Origin: Pontederia crassipes
Taxonomy: Eukaryota; Streptophyta; Magnoliopsida; Commelinales; Pontederiaceae
DNA length: 64,000 nucleotides
Assembly: GCA_030549335.1 (NCBI GenBank)
Contig: CM060189.1
Coordinates: 28,853,001-28,917,000, forward strand
Direction: 5' to 3'
Part shown: positions 1 through 13,428 of the stretch, piece by piece
Layout of the letters: every line of letters begins with the position of its first letter
How positions within the stretch are numbered: the stretch's first letter is position 1
Notes under the pieces: generated by a model
The model's input: the letters and a program-made list of their open reading frames with translations, nothing else
What the model was told of the DNA's origin: nothing
The model's database searches: none
Position numbers and translations under genes: made by a program

Positions 1-589
1 GGTAATTTGAGCAATAAATAAAGTGTAGAAATTATTATAACATAAAGCTATTCGTTGACCATGTTCATAACAAATTATAATGTTTATTTTATAAGATAAA
101 TTAATACATATAATATGTAAACAGAGTAAAGGATTTTTTTAAAACAAAAATTCGGAGTAAGACGAGATTCAGCATTATATTCTGCAGTACAATTTGGTAT
201 AATAAAATTCATTAAATGGATCAAGCAGTTTTATAGAGGCCGTGCATAATAAAATTAAGCTTCAATTATAAGACTGTAAATGAGGATATAAAAACACTTC
301 ATCCTATATAAGTGAAATGGTAGTCAAATTTTAACCGGAAAAAAAGAACTTCTAACATTTTGCTCTATTTTGTTTCATAATCGTGGTAAGTTTTCATATT
401 TATCATTGTTTGGTTTGAAATTAGAATTGGAATTCAGACTTTGTTCCTAAAATTTGAATTTAAATCGAGATTACATTTATTCTGTCAAAATAATTCTACA
501 TATTAGATATTAATAAATTATTGGTATGTAAATGAAAATAATGGGTTAGAAAAATAAAACTTGTAAAATTTTCTGAATTAAATAGCAAG
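1..589. other. AT-rich intergenic DNA
   Basis: No open frame, RNA gene or transposon terminus was recognised. The stretch is AT-rich with short poly-A and poly-T runs. Confidence 0.5.
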
Positions 590-968
590 CGGGCGGCGTC
601 AAAAGTTTAACGGAGCGTTATTTCGTGTTGGGGTCACGTGCGACAGGTCATCCTGGTGACGCCGCATCCAACGGGCTTGCGGTCAATCCAGTCCCCATGT
701 TCCTACCGGGCATCTGTGTGGTAATGCCGCATGCATGGGATCCTTTTTCTACCCTACGAGGCACGTCCGATCAAGATCCAACGGTGGATCGTACGGAGGG
801 TACTCGCGGGTGCCCCACGTGGTATCGGACTCGTATTAGGGAGCAGGAGCACGTGGACGTGTTCAGAGGTGGTCGCTGTCCAGATGGGGTGGGGTCCGTG
901 GGGATAAGGCGGTGTGCGTGTTCTAATCCCACTTGCATCTGTCGTCCATATTTAGATCTGCGGCCATG
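590..968. promoter_or_regulatory. GC-rich island with three G-boxes
   Basis: This block is clearly GC-richer than the AT-rich DNA on both sides. It holds three perfect CACGTG palindromes (635-640, 816-821, 850-855) within about 220 bp. CACGTG is the core site of plant bZIP and bHLH/PIF factors. A TATTTAGA-like stretch lies near 948. The 114-codon frame that runs through it (625-969) looks like no known protein and is probably chance in GC-rich DNA. I infer an isolated promoter or a transposon-carried regulatory block; no gene that it would drive is visible on either side. Confidence 0.4.
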
Positions 969-969
969 A

Positions 970-1896
970 TTTTTTTTCTTGTTTGCTTATTTTTTTTTCT
1001 TTTAGCCCCTTAAACCAGTTTAATAGGCTACATAAGTACAAATTAGTAATCCCAGTTCACTGGGAAATAGGACTTGGATGTACTAATAATTTCGTAAATT
1101 TAAAATTTATTTCTGTTTATCAAATGGGTTTGACGTTATTTACAAATGATTAAAGAAATTTCTGTTCTCAGTACACAATAAAGGACTAATGTTTTTGAAA
1201 TGAGAATTTATAATATTTTAAAAATAAAATCGGACATAATTTGAACTAGATTTTTATTAAAATAATATTATTAATACTTATTTTAAAATATAAAAAATAA
1301 ATAATTATGTATTACTTATTATTTAAAATTATTAAACATTAATTAAATATTTTGAAACATATATTTATTACAGTAATTTTAATAAAATATTTTTTCTTAT
1401 TTTAAATAGTGAATAAATTTTCTTGGAATATTTCTTCTCTTCCATTTTTTTCTCCCCAAATTCCGAATATAGCTTCCTTATTATTAAGTTCATAATCTTT
1501 TATACTTTCCATTCTTTCACTTTTTTTCCTACAAATTTGAAATCTAATATTCTTATTATTAATTTCCTTTTCTAATTCACGCTCCATTCCCTAATTTCTT
1601 ATACTTTTTATTCTTCCACATTTATTTCATCATTACACTTATTTTATATTTTCTTTCTATAAAATATTTTTTATTGATTTTTTAAAAAATATTTGAACCA
1701 ATTTTCTTATTCAACCGATTTTAGCCGAGTTGAATTTTTGAGTTCATCCCAACTTTTTTTAAAAATGAATTTTAATATTCGCTTAAGTTGTGTTTGAGAA
1801 TTTGAATATGTTCTGCCAAATACCATGCAATGTTCCAGTGAGATTCGTCGAATATTTTGTTCTAGTCTAAGACGTTTGTTCCGCAAAGTTCTCAAA
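970..1896. other. AT-rich intergenic DNA
   Basis: Starts with a pyrimidine-rich run after 968 and continues as AT-rich sequence. The short frames on the minus strand (1402-1895) are low complexity. Nothing else is recognised. Confidence 0.45.
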
Positions 1897-2952
1897 GGCT
1901 GCGTTTGGATGCAAAAAAGTTCGAAACTTTTGTTCTAAGAACTTTTATGATTTGACACAGAAGTTCTAATTAGTTGTTTGGATAAATTCTACTTTCGACG
2001 AGAACTACACCAAGTGACGTGACAACAAAGTTCGTACTTGCTCTACTGCCCCTTTGGATTTGTTCCATCCCCTGACGCCAAAACAAAAAACAACCTGCTA
2101 TATGTATGAAAACAACAATGCACGAAAGCTATCTCGGCAGCATTTGAGCAAACAACTATTTTGATCAGCTAAGCAAGAAGAAAAAAATGCGACAACAAGT
2201 TTAGATGGTGCATAACACCTCTCAGTTTACATCTCATGAAGAGCATTCGAAAATAAATTTCTTCGATATACACTTGTGCACTTATGACAGCAGATGCGAA
2301 TTTGGAAACTTCTTGCTGCATATAAGTAGAAGCAATGTTGGCTACAAAATAGAAATTTTATGCACACTCAAAAGAGAGAAAGATTAATGATTTGAGAAAC
2401 TGACATAATAAAAAATACATAATAATGCACTTCCCTCAACAAGAATCAAATGTAACAGAAGAGTATAAGAAAACTGAAATAAGATACAAGAAGGCTCAAA
2501 TCTACTTCTTTGTAAAATTGAAATGCATCATGATATAACCAGAAAAAAAACTGTACACATAAAGTTACAAATATATAATTTCTTTGCGACAAGAAAAGAG
2601 TTGCATGTCCTATATAATAAACATTGAAGCATCCATTTGTATGAAATGTTACAATGCGTAAATTCAATCAACAAGCAAAACCAATTGATAACATGTGATC
2701 AGAACAATAATTGCAAAAAATGATACAACATATCGTCCCACTACAAATTCAGCAACAATAACAAGTACAGAAGTTCGGATAATACCACTTCCTCAATACA
2801 AAATGATAGCAGCCACAATTTAAGAAAGTTAACAAGTATCAACCGTCCATAATGATTCGAACATGTCACACTACAGTACATGTCAATACAGTCACACAAA
2901 GCATATCCGCCAACTAGAGACTTCAAGCCTAACAAGCACTAAGTTTTATACT

Positions 2953-3306
2953 TCAAGCCTCCCTACAACACTTGCCAATTAAGAAACCTACAGCAAAGAA
3001 AACAACAGCATGCATCGCCATCAAGCAAATCGTATTTGTCTTCTTGCATCTACAATTCATGGAAGGAACTTCAATATGACATAGACCTTCCCCTGATGTA
3101 TCAATCATCGATTGTGTCTGAACATTATGCCTAAGGTTACTCATGCTGAGGTAATTTTCCAAGGAACTACATGCGGCATCATACGTATCAAATTTCTTAT
3201 ATGCACAATAGCGATAACCCAAAACCTGCGCTTGACAATATGCTCACGTGTCATATACGCCACGCTTGCGACTTTCGTAGACAACGTAATACTTCGAATA
3301 CACCAT
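2953..3306 (-). pseudogene. Viroplasmin / RNase H1 N-terminal-like ORF with nonsense codon
   Basis: Reading the minus strand from the ATG at 3306 gives 118 codons including the final stop, with one in-frame TGA (codon 21, 3244-3246) where the family normally has Trp. The N-terminal part contains YYVVYESRKRGVYDT, then AYCQAQV and CAYKKFDTYDAA. This is the fold signature of the caulimovirus viroplasmin / RNase H1 hybrid-binding domain (Cauli_VI), which binds RNA-DNA hybrids and occurs widely in plant repeats. The C-terminus has a hydrophobic stretch (ICLMAMHAVVFFAVGFLIG) followed by a Cys pair, which could be a tail anchor. A TTTCAG acceptor-like site lies just upstream near 3327-3332, so this may be a last exon. 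The domain call is by eye; the catalytic RNase H part is absent. Confidence 0.5.
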
Positions 3307-4675
3307 ATTAATTCTCAGTGTCTTGATGACCTGAAACATCAATAAATAACGAACGATAAGAAAACGTGATATAAAGTAGAGTCGCTGAAAGAATGTAGAT
3401 GACTAATGCTCCTTGAAAGTACCTCAATGCTCCTTGAAAGCTCCAACGTCATCACGGGTTGAGAATGCGGGATCGGCGTTTCTCTCGCAACCTGTGGGAA
3501 CATTCAATTATAAGAAATTGACCCAAGTGGCTTATCCAGCAAAGCCTCCATATGCAATTATAAAAAATTAACACATGTTCCTTATCTAAGAAAGATCTAA
3601 CGCCGCATATGGAATAAAATGAAATTGACCAAAACAAACTAATTTTCTTGGACATCAAACCATGTATGAAATTAGAAAGGCTAATCAAAATAATTCGACT
3701 TCTTTCCTTCCATTTTGTTTTAAGCTGATCTTGTAACAGAAGAAACTTACAAAGTCAATCATTAAGCTACATGGAGGAAAATCCATTGATTATTTTACAT
3801 ATATATATATATTATATAACAAATGATTAAAGATTTAATTTTAGATGTTAATTTCAATGTACAGACTTCTGCAGGTCCATTGGAATGAAAGGAGTGTGTT
3901 ATACTCATGGAATCAAGGAATTAATTTCAGGGAGAAAAAAAAGGAACAACTTCAAGTACATGGCTCAAAACTCTAGCTATCTCAGTACCTAGCACAAAAC
4001 CCACCTAGCTATAAAAATGAATTACTTATGACATCTAGTTCATGCCTTGAGTCAAATCAATCATCTAAAAAATGAACTTGAACATCACACAGTGTATGCC
4101 GAAATTTACCCATTTAGAGCAAAGCATGCACTTCCCATGACATTCTCATACACTCCCAAATATGTGTTACTCATTTTTGAGAGTCCACATGTTTAAATAT
4201 TGTATAGTAAGCATGCTCATCAACATCATTAGATTGGCATAAAGGAATTAGATGTCTAAGATGTCTAAGACTACGAAAATTTGAGTTTCCACAATATGGA
4301 AAATTAATTGGCAGAAAGGAATTGATGTCATATTCCAACCAATCAGTCAACATGTGAGCTTCCATGGAAGGAGACATTCCTGATTAATAAATATGAGCTG
4401 TAAGAAAAACATTCAATCATTTCAAACATTAAGAACTGTAGAATATGTTCAGCATTAACAATTATAGGCATAAATCATTTCAAGCATTAAGAACTCCACA
4501 ATTTCTCTAATCCCTGCACCTATACATGAATACGATTTTATAGAAAAGCATAAATCATGGAATCGAATGGCTAAGCATTCACCCGGCTGCAGGCATAAAT
4601 GTTTCTGGATCAGAAAATTAAAAGCTAAAGAAATTTGGACAAAAGCAAAAAGAAAGCAAAGATATATACACGACA

Positions 4676-4830
4676 TCATAATTAACATTAACATTGTGCA
4701 TCATTTTTAACATTAACATTTCATAATTAACATTGTGCATCATAATTAACATTGTGCATCATAATTAACATTAACATTTCAGCAAAAAGAAAGCAAACAT
4801 TGTGCATCATAATTAACATTAACATTTCAG
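4676..4830. repeat. Short tandem repeat, about 19-bp unit
   Basis: Repeats of a unit like CATAATTAACATTGTGCAT and variants ending in ATTAACATTTC run through this stretch. A 17-bp purine-rich piece (AGCAAAAAGAAAGCAAA) is also duplicated near 4644 and 4781. It sits inside the 1897-5864 TIR element. Confidence 0.7.
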
Positions 4831-4910
4831 CACGACAAGTGTGAGAAAGGAGTAACAAAATCACGATGCCGCAACTGAGCATGATGAATTCAGACTAAAT
4901 AGCGATAATT

Positions 4911-5192
4911 TTATGGCAAGCTGCCGACATCATGACATGCCCTAAACAAGCATTGTAGTGAGGAGAGAAATTGCAGATGTGTGACCAGGTCTAAAATCGA
5001 GGTCGGACGACCGCACCGGCGAAGGCAAAGAGAAGAAGGTGCCCTTTGATTGAGAAGAAGATATGGGGGCTTGGACTGTGAAGACTCCGATGGAGCTGCC
5101 TGCCTGGGTAGATTTAGTCGAGAGCGGCAGAGTTGCAAAAGGATGGTCAGAATGTCGCAGAAGCTTAGCTTGTCGACGTCTTCTGGACTCAT
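4911..5192 (-). CDS. Possible first exon of a transcript inside the TIR element
   Basis: A 93-codon minus-strand frame begins at the ATG at 5192 (MSPEDVDKLSFCDILTILLQ and onward). It is preceded on the same strand by CCTAGGGTTTCATTG (about 5282-5296), a composition typical of plant 5' leaders. It could be the upstream exon of the viroplasmin-like ORF at 2953-3306, with introns between, but I could not define matching splice sites. The frame has no domain that I recognise and may be chance. Confidence 0.2.
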   Translation of the reverse strand: MSPEDVDKLSFCDILTILLQLCRSRLNLPRQAAPSESSQSKPPYLLLNQRAPSSLCLRRCGRPTSILDLVTHLQFLSSLQCLFRACHDVGSLP

Positions 5193-5779
5193 GGTTGGGT
5201 TAACGGCTAGGGACGAGCAAACAGAAAGAGAGGAAAAAAAGTTCGGCAGCTGTAGACGACGAGGGAAGGGCAGGGATCAATGAAACCCTAGGACGCTGCT
5301 GCTTTCGTCGGACACAAAGAAGGACCCGATGTGGTACTATAAAAGGAGGATCCTCGGTGAACGACGAAACAGATCAGGCAAAACCACGAACTCCGGCATT
5401 GCATAATCGGATGACGAAGAGCAAGGTGGAAAACTTGACGGAACGAGAGAACTAAAGCAGGCGAGGAAAGCCAACCAGAAGAAGAAAGTGACCTAACCTG
5501 CTTCTTATGTTCGCCGTTCGTGCCCTCGTCCGCCGTCGTCTATCGTTGTCCGTCTGCCGAAAGCCGTCGGAGTGCAAGGCGAGCGAGCGATCTCGGACAA
5601 AAGTGAAGCAGCAGTGGACATTTCTTCTTCGAAGGCGAAAGTACAACGAATTTGGGGCAAACACGACGTGGGATTCGAGGAGGTTCGGGCTTTGTCGGAA
5701 CATTTGCTAAGTTCTCGCGCAAGGCGAGAATTTTTTTCCTCGAACATTTTCGAACAAGTTGCGTTGACCGGAACAAATG

Positions 5780-5800
5780 TTCTGGTGGGTCCCACCAGAA
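5780..5800. repeat. Near-perfect palindrome containing GTGGGTCCCAC
   Basis: Two 10-bp arms (TTCTGGTGGG and its complement) flank a single T. Pairing continues 3 bp further each side with one mismatch. The core matches the GTGGGNCCCAC consensus of plant TCP factors. It lies in the subterminal region of the 1897-5864 element. A second hairpin (TTCTCGC and GCGAGAA around a 5-nt loop) lies at 5712-5730. Confidence 0.7.
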
Positions 5801-5864
5801 TATTTGCTTGTGTTTAGCAGAACAATCAAATGTTCTGATTTGTTCGAGCCATTCAAACGCAGCC

Positions 5865-8208
5865 AAAAAAATTCTACCATCGCGCCTCGAATCCCACGCC
5901 ATAGGAGCACTATTTTAAGCCTTTTTTCATGCCGAGTTCTGGAATTTCATCCAAATATGCAAGAGAGTTTGCTTGAATTTTATCGTCAAATCACTTTCTA
6001 AGTTCTCGTCCGATGCAAAATTTGAAGTTACTAACGCCAAAAACAGCCTTAGACTTTGTGACCTTGAGAACGTCCGAGAATTGTTCTCAAATCTATTGAC
6101 TGTTCATTCATTTTAATTTGGGCAAGAAAGAAGCTCATTTTAACTCATGTCTTTTAGTCGCTTAGAGAGAGAGAGAACATATTTCTCCTTAGAAATTTTG
6201 ACTCGCATTTTCTCCGCTAAAAAGTCGATATACAACATTTTAGTGCAGAGTAGTTCAACCAATTATATAAAAATTCTGCAATACAGCTCAATCTTTCTTT
6301 TATAAACTCTAATCATGATAAAGTATTATTAAATATTTTTCATAATATAAAATTCAAGGTCCCTATGAATGGAAAATAGCACATGTGCTAATATCTCATT
6401 TCTTTCTCTCTCTCTCTTTTGTAAAATAGGTGATTTTGTAATCAGATGGTCCCACTATATTAATTGCGGCAAGAACAAAAAAAGTGAGTATCAAGCAAGA
6501 ATAAGATGCTCTGCTAGATTAACAGGATGGGAGCAACTAATAGATTAAAGAATATTAACGCAAAATTAAGGGTGATTGGTGTAATTGAATAATGAAGTTG
6601 TCTTTGGATCGTTGGATGTTAGTAACACAAAATTCGGTTCTTAAAATAATCGTTTTGACAAAAATTTATTAGTACCGCTCTTGTTCATTTAAATTAGTCA
6701 AGTGCTATACTAGTCCTACATAGTTCTTGCAAGTTGAGAATTTCTGAACATATATTCCATAACCCTTTCACGCCGACCCACTGATGCAATACAAATAATA
6801 TGATTCGCCGTTATGACTTTAAATGCTAATGCATGGAGTAAATGCTAATGCATTTGGTTCTTTTAGTATCAAACCAGCTTCCGAAGTTTCAGACTCACAT
6901 GGGAGTCATTTCCTGTGGGGTAAGAATGATGAGAATTGTAGAAAACATGATAATTCTGAGACCATATTAAAATCTAAGATAGAAAGAAACAAGCTATTTG
7001 TAGTATTAATTTTGTAGAATGAGATCACGCATTTCTCCACGAAATTACAGAAAATTGAATCTAATGACTGTTGACTACATTGTGTTTCTTATTAATCTAT
7101 GATAGAAATAATACATCTGTTTATATAGACCAAGTAACATACAACTATACAAGTTGGTTACAACAGATGAGGTAATCTAGAACTTGGCATGAATTGTGGA
7201 TCTCTGTTGACCGAGTATGGTGGATGATATGTGACTTGTTCCATTAATGACATCATATATAAATAATGTGACTAGGCTTGAATAAGTTGCGCACAGTAGA
7301 CAAGTAGATATAGATTGCGTGATTATACATTTTGAAATCAATCATTTTTCTGGTTTTTACAGAACACAATGGCACTGGAATGGTCAAGGTTTGGCATCTA
7401 ACCTTTGATTTATTTATTTTTCTCTTGTGCAGTTTTCTTTCCTTCAACCAAGATTTATTGAGTCGTTGACACAGTCTATACGAAAATGCGGGTGCACTTG
7501 GGCAAGTGGACGTCGCTGCAGGCCTCGCACGCATGGGTGAGGTTTCTGTTGTGCTAGCAGTTTATTTTTATTTCACTTCTATCTCGTCTCTTGGAGAGGT
7601 TGAGGAAATTTCACTCTTGTGATCTGGTAAGTCATCTATGAGCTGAAGGTTGGTGAAGTTGATGAAGGGAGGTTGGTCGGCGCAAAGTTAGAGAAGCTGG
7701 CGGAAGGAGACTCTGATAAGCAAGGTGAGTTCCATAATCTCGATCTGTGAGTGCTATATCATGGACATTGTGGAAAATCTCAATCGCTTCGTGTTTTACT
7801 GTTATCCCTTTCTTTCACGAATGATTCATGTTTCTACATAAACATAGATTGCTGGATGAACAATCTTTTTTTATCTTATTGTGTCTAAATTTCTTTGATA
7901 CATATTTATAATATATACAATTTGATAATTGGATGTATTATTTTAAATTATAATATTTATTACTAACCAGTTTTTTTTCTGCTCCGGAGGCTTAATACAG
8001 ACAGTAAATGAAGAAATAACTACTACATTTTTAGTAGTCCTTCTATAGTATATTTTTCAATTACAAAGGAGCACCATAAGAGCTCATACGGCCAATTTAA
8101 AAGAAAGGTTATGAGTAGTCCAACCACTGTATAACGAACGCAATTGAGCAATAAATACTTTCAACACCTTCAACGGTTAAAGAAACCAAAACGACCAACA
8201 CAAGATAT
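5865..8208. other. Intergenic DNA without a recognised gene
   Basis: AT-rich with short GA and CT runs (about 6164-6176 and 6405-6420). Near 6034-6048 there is a sequence resembling another copy of the GGCTG-type terminus (complement of GCCAAAAACAGCC), perhaps a related element end. The frames at 6823-7017 and 7253-7534 resemble nothing known. Confidence 0.4.
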
Positions 8209-8226
8209 TCGTCCAATATGCTTCAA

Positions 8227-8268
8227 CAACAACAACCACGACAACAACATCAAAGCCTTATCTCACTA
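8227..8268 (-). mobile_element. Very short 5'-truncated RTE LINE tail with 18-bp TSD
   Basis: These 42 bp, read on the minus strand, match the last bases of the RTE-type LINE found elsewhere in the window (GATAAGGCTTTG followed by TTG repeats, here partly mutated). Both sides carry the direct repeat TCGTCCAATATGCTTCAA (8209-8226 and 8269-8286), a perfect 18-bp TSD. I read it as a target-primed insertion that stopped after copying about 20 nt beyond the tail. Confidence 0.7.
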
Positions 8269-8746
8269 TCGTCCAATATGCTTCAAAACAAACAAAAATG
8301 ATCTCGTACAAGCACATTCATATCTAAAAATTGCATAATAAAATACCAATTTTTGCATATACAGTGCCAGTTTTCCGAAGCAAACCTGGATAAGAATAAT
8401 TGTCTCATCATTATATTAACATAAAACAAATGAAACAACCAGCATAACACAAAGCAACTAGAATTTAAAATCCACAAACCAGTTCAAAGAAAGAAAGGCT
8501 TCCAGACGACTAACAACCTATATAGCTGACACAAACAAATGGCCCCTGAGAGAACAAGAACACTTCGCTCTCAAGTCCAGAATCTCTGCCTAATTCCAGC
8601 CACTGAAAGGTGAAGTTTGGTGATAGTACAAAATACCACCTCGAAATAGAAGATTCCACCATCCTTCTTACTAAAGCCACCATTTATATATATGCTGCTT
8701 AAATGACCAAGGGAAATAGTAAAATACACACAGGACTCCCAAGTTT

Positions 8747-10338
<1,592 letters not shown>

Positions 10339-10348
10339 TTCCTAAGTT

Positions 10349-11431
10349 CTGCAACAACAACAAAATTATATTGGTTTTCCAGAATGTCTAATCATGTAAT
10401 TTATGTCTACCTGGCGACTGCATGTAACTTTTATCAAAACCTAGTTTGATGACCTATAGAAGTCAACTGTGTCAATTTTTCTGGTAATTGCATGACAAAT
10501 GTCTAAGCTCTAACGAAGTGTGATCTCATTTCATGAAATATGTACTACACAGAATTATGCTTCTACTTTATTTTAATATTGTCCCAGATTTTTCGTTGTT
10601 TTTTGTTTTCACAGATAGGTAAACCATTGCGACTATAGTTCCCATTATTCATATCACAAGGGATGATCTTGGGTGGGTCAGAACCATCGAAAGCTTGCTA
10701 GATATCAAGTGTATTACACATGAAGCTTAATCTGGTCATTAACCATGGGGGATGTTGAATGAGGCCACATTCTCCGTGTATTAACATTTAAATTCAGAAG
10801 TAAGTCGGAGTATTTGTATTCCATCAGTAACACGGCACAAAGTGTTTTGAAATTAATGTTCAGACACCTTCGATTTCTACAAGAAAATTTGTACAAATGG
10901 ATTTGAGGGGAAGCCCTACATAAAGTCTAGCTACTATACTTTCTTGTCAGCTATGATCAACTATGACGATCAAACAAATAAACTCTGATATTACTACAAA
11001 TTTCGTAACCGCTAAAAGATGCTCAAAAGGGAAGAATTCCTTTGAAACCAAAGAAATGAAGTGATTTCAACACTAATATTCACTTGACCTACAGATCGCG
11101 AGAACAATTCACAAGATCTAAGGCACTCAGATCAAATCGCAGCATGAGACCACGGATCCAGCCGAAACCCATGAAATCAGCCAACATATAGCACGGAGAT
11201 GCCATCAAACGGACGACAGAAAAAAATAAAAAGTAAACAAAAAAAAATCTTAGCCAAACCACTCAAATTCAAGTCAAACACCGTCCGATCATTCCGATCT
11301 ACATATCATCTACAAACCGATCCCGAATCAAACGGAAAAGAAGGAACTCGGATCACTTCAAATCGAGCACCCATCTGCGCGGAGTGAAACGAACAAGACG
11401 GAGAGATCCCCGGATCGGGGAGATCCCTTAC
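10349..11431 (-). other. Leader intron of actin copy A
   Basis: The donor is CGGAG|GTAAG at 11431 and the acceptor is TTGTTGCAG|AACTTAG at 10349, giving a 1083-nt intron within the 5'-UTR. Plant actin leader introns commonly enhance expression; that role is inferred here. The same intron is recognisable in copies B and C and, decayed, in two relics at 56.3-58.9 kb. The non-coding first exon lies just upstream, from 11432 to roughly 11540. Confidence 0.85.
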
Positions 11432-11850
11432 CTCCGGAGACGAGATGCGAGCTGCGAATCTCCCTGCGCTCCGATCTGCCGCCCCTTCCTTCGCTGCTGC
11501 AGAGCGGAGGACGACGCACAGAGAGATAAAAGAGATGGGGAGTAGGAGAAGCGTAGGGCATGGCCGCATATAATGTTCCTCACGTTGGTGATCCGTTGGG
11601 CGCTTCAGATGTTTGCTGTTCTGGGTAGTGTAGCGGTTCTGGTGCGAGGGGGGGGGGGGGGGGGGGGGGCGGAAAAGGCAACGGGTGACGATGACCTGGC
11701 GTGTTGATGAGATCTGAATCGTCGATCCAAGGGGTCCGAGGAAAAGTAACCGTCCGATGGACCTTTCGGTGGTGGCGGGCGAGAGGGGGTGGCGAGGAAC
11801 GTGCGGTCACGACAGCGAACCCAAGCTGGCATTTGCGTTCACACGCGCTG
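11432..11850 (-). promoter_or_regulatory. Non-coding exon 1 and promoter of actin copy A
   Basis: The minus-strand TATA-like box CATTATATGC is at 11566-11575, in the place where copies B and C have CATTATAAG. The transcribed leader (11432 to about 11540) is CT-rich. Upstream are blocks shared with copies B and C: a CCGTCCGATGG-type motif (about 11750-11762) and GTGCGGTCACGACAGCGAAC (about 11800-11819). A run of 22 G (11648-11669) lies between TATA and these blocks and is unique to this copy. Confidence 0.75.
11648..11669. repeat. Homopolymer run of 22 G
   Basis: 22 consecutive G on the plus strand (C on the actin sense strand), about 75-105 bp upstream of the TATA box of copy A. At the matching place copy B has a run of 5 G and copy C a run of 4 G. 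Confidence 0.9.
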
Positions 11851-13428
11851 CACGTAAGAGGCCCCTGCTAATGGACAACTGACACGCCAACATCGTCAAG
11901 ATGTATCATCATAATCATATCATTTTTAATTAAGCAATATATTAATTAATCTGTTAATTAACTAACAATATTTCCTCCAATAGAAAACTAATCAATATGA
12001 TGTTTTCCACCCAAATTCAGTACGAGACATGTAAAAAAACTGTGTATCATTAAAAATAAGATAGTCCTTATGCCCTAACACCCAATGATCTCACGCATTT
12101 TAAATTTACATGCAAAACTAAAATTAACAGCATAGCAATTTCTTATTGGTCGGATAAAAAATTAGTCTGCGCTATTATCTCAATATTAATTTCCGTGCGA
12201 TAAGACTATAATTACTCTCATTGATAATATATAATAAATTGCACTAATAAATAATAAGGTTTCATATGAAAAAAAAAGATACTTCTCAAAATTAAATTGA
12301 AAGATGTTTAAGACTGTGATTTTGGAAGGAAAGAAGAGAGGAGAGGATGCATTAGAGAACTCCCTATGTCGTAAATGTTACATTTGATTCGGTCGAATTT
12401 TATTGGTAAAATATCATGTTTGTCTGTCTCCGATCACACCCGTCAATCACTAGCGTCGTTTAGTTGTTGATTCTAGATAATTTCGAATCTCCTATTTATA
12501 ACTCCATCCGATTCGATTTTAAACTAAAGTCGAAATTGTAAAAAAATATGAATCGAATATATTAGCAAAAAAACTTCATTCTATTATCGTAGCACTCCAG
12601 AATTTTTTATTATAAAATACTTATCTATTTATTTAATTCTGGAAATTCTTTTAAATATAAAGGATAAAAGAAGCCGAAAGATAGAAATTCGAATAGAAGA
12701 AAGGAATGAAAAAAGAAAGAAAGAGAAAAATTGTTTAAATTAGAGATAAATAAAAATTATTAAAGATAGGATTTAGAATCTGAGGTGAAGTTTGTTACAA
12801 CTTAATTTTGAAAAAAAAAATGAAATAATTATTTCGTAATTAGTTTGGTTCCTAAAAATAGACTCCTCATCGTACCAGCCTCTTGTTATTCATAAAAAAT
12901 AGATTTTGTCACCACTTTAGAATCCTAAATCTCACTCTTCGATGTGCGTGTATGACTGTTTGACGTGGCCATCTACTCCTGGAGCGAAGCTCCGTTAAGA
13001 AATGTCGGACTTACGGTCAATGGTCGCTAGACCTCGCTGAACAATGCACAACAAGTTGCGGATTTCACATGGTCAGAAATTCAAAAGGTAAGTAAGATTT
13101 CGAATTTACTTTTGAATATGGTTTGTTAATAAAATAATGTATGAATTAGGCTCGATACATGTTCATCCATGATGCATGAATAATTATATATAATTTTTGT
13201 GCTCAAAAGTTTAATTTACATTAAGTTATGATGTGTCAAAGTTTCAAAACACGACATTGGAGTTACCACAATTCGAAAGCCAATCCACATAATAAAGAAT
13301 TCGACCCGGACTCTCGTAGACTCGACCCAAGTATCACCACAATGACTTTCAGGATTCAACTCAATATTCGAACGACTCGACCCGAGTTGTATTTTCACCC
13401 AACTTGAGTATTCTTGTGTCGCCCACCA
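11851..13428. other. Intergenic; first part is duplicated actin 5' flank
   Basis: From 11851 to about 12310 the sequence is alignable with 41350-41800 upstream of copy B (for example the AATATATTAATTAATCTG stretch in both). The duplicated unit therefore extended about 700 bp beyond the TATA box. From about 12310 to 13428 I recognise nothing beyond AT-rich DNA. Confidence 0.6.

Larger units (their letters stand above)
1897..5864. mobile_element. TIR DNA transposon-like element, 3968 bp
   Basis: The ends are inverted repeats: GGCTGCGTTTGGATG at 1897-1911 and, on the other strand, GGCTGCGTTTGAATG at 5850-5864 (14 of 15 match). Both ends are rich in GTTCT/AGAAC motifs, as in subterminal repeats. 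The flanks give no convincing TSD (only AAA on both sides), so the superfamily (PIF/Harbinger, hAT or other) is open. Inside are a broken viroplasmin-like ORF on the minus strand, a tandem repeat at 4676-4830, and a probable transcribed 5' region near 5200-5300 on the minus strand. No DDE transposase was recognised, so it is probably non-autonomous or decayed. Confidence 0.6.

Noticed and set aside
625-969. 114-codon open frame on the plus strand
   Set aside because: Lies in a GC-rich block, has no recognisable domain, and is rich in Arg, Gly and Pro as expected for chance frames in such DNA.
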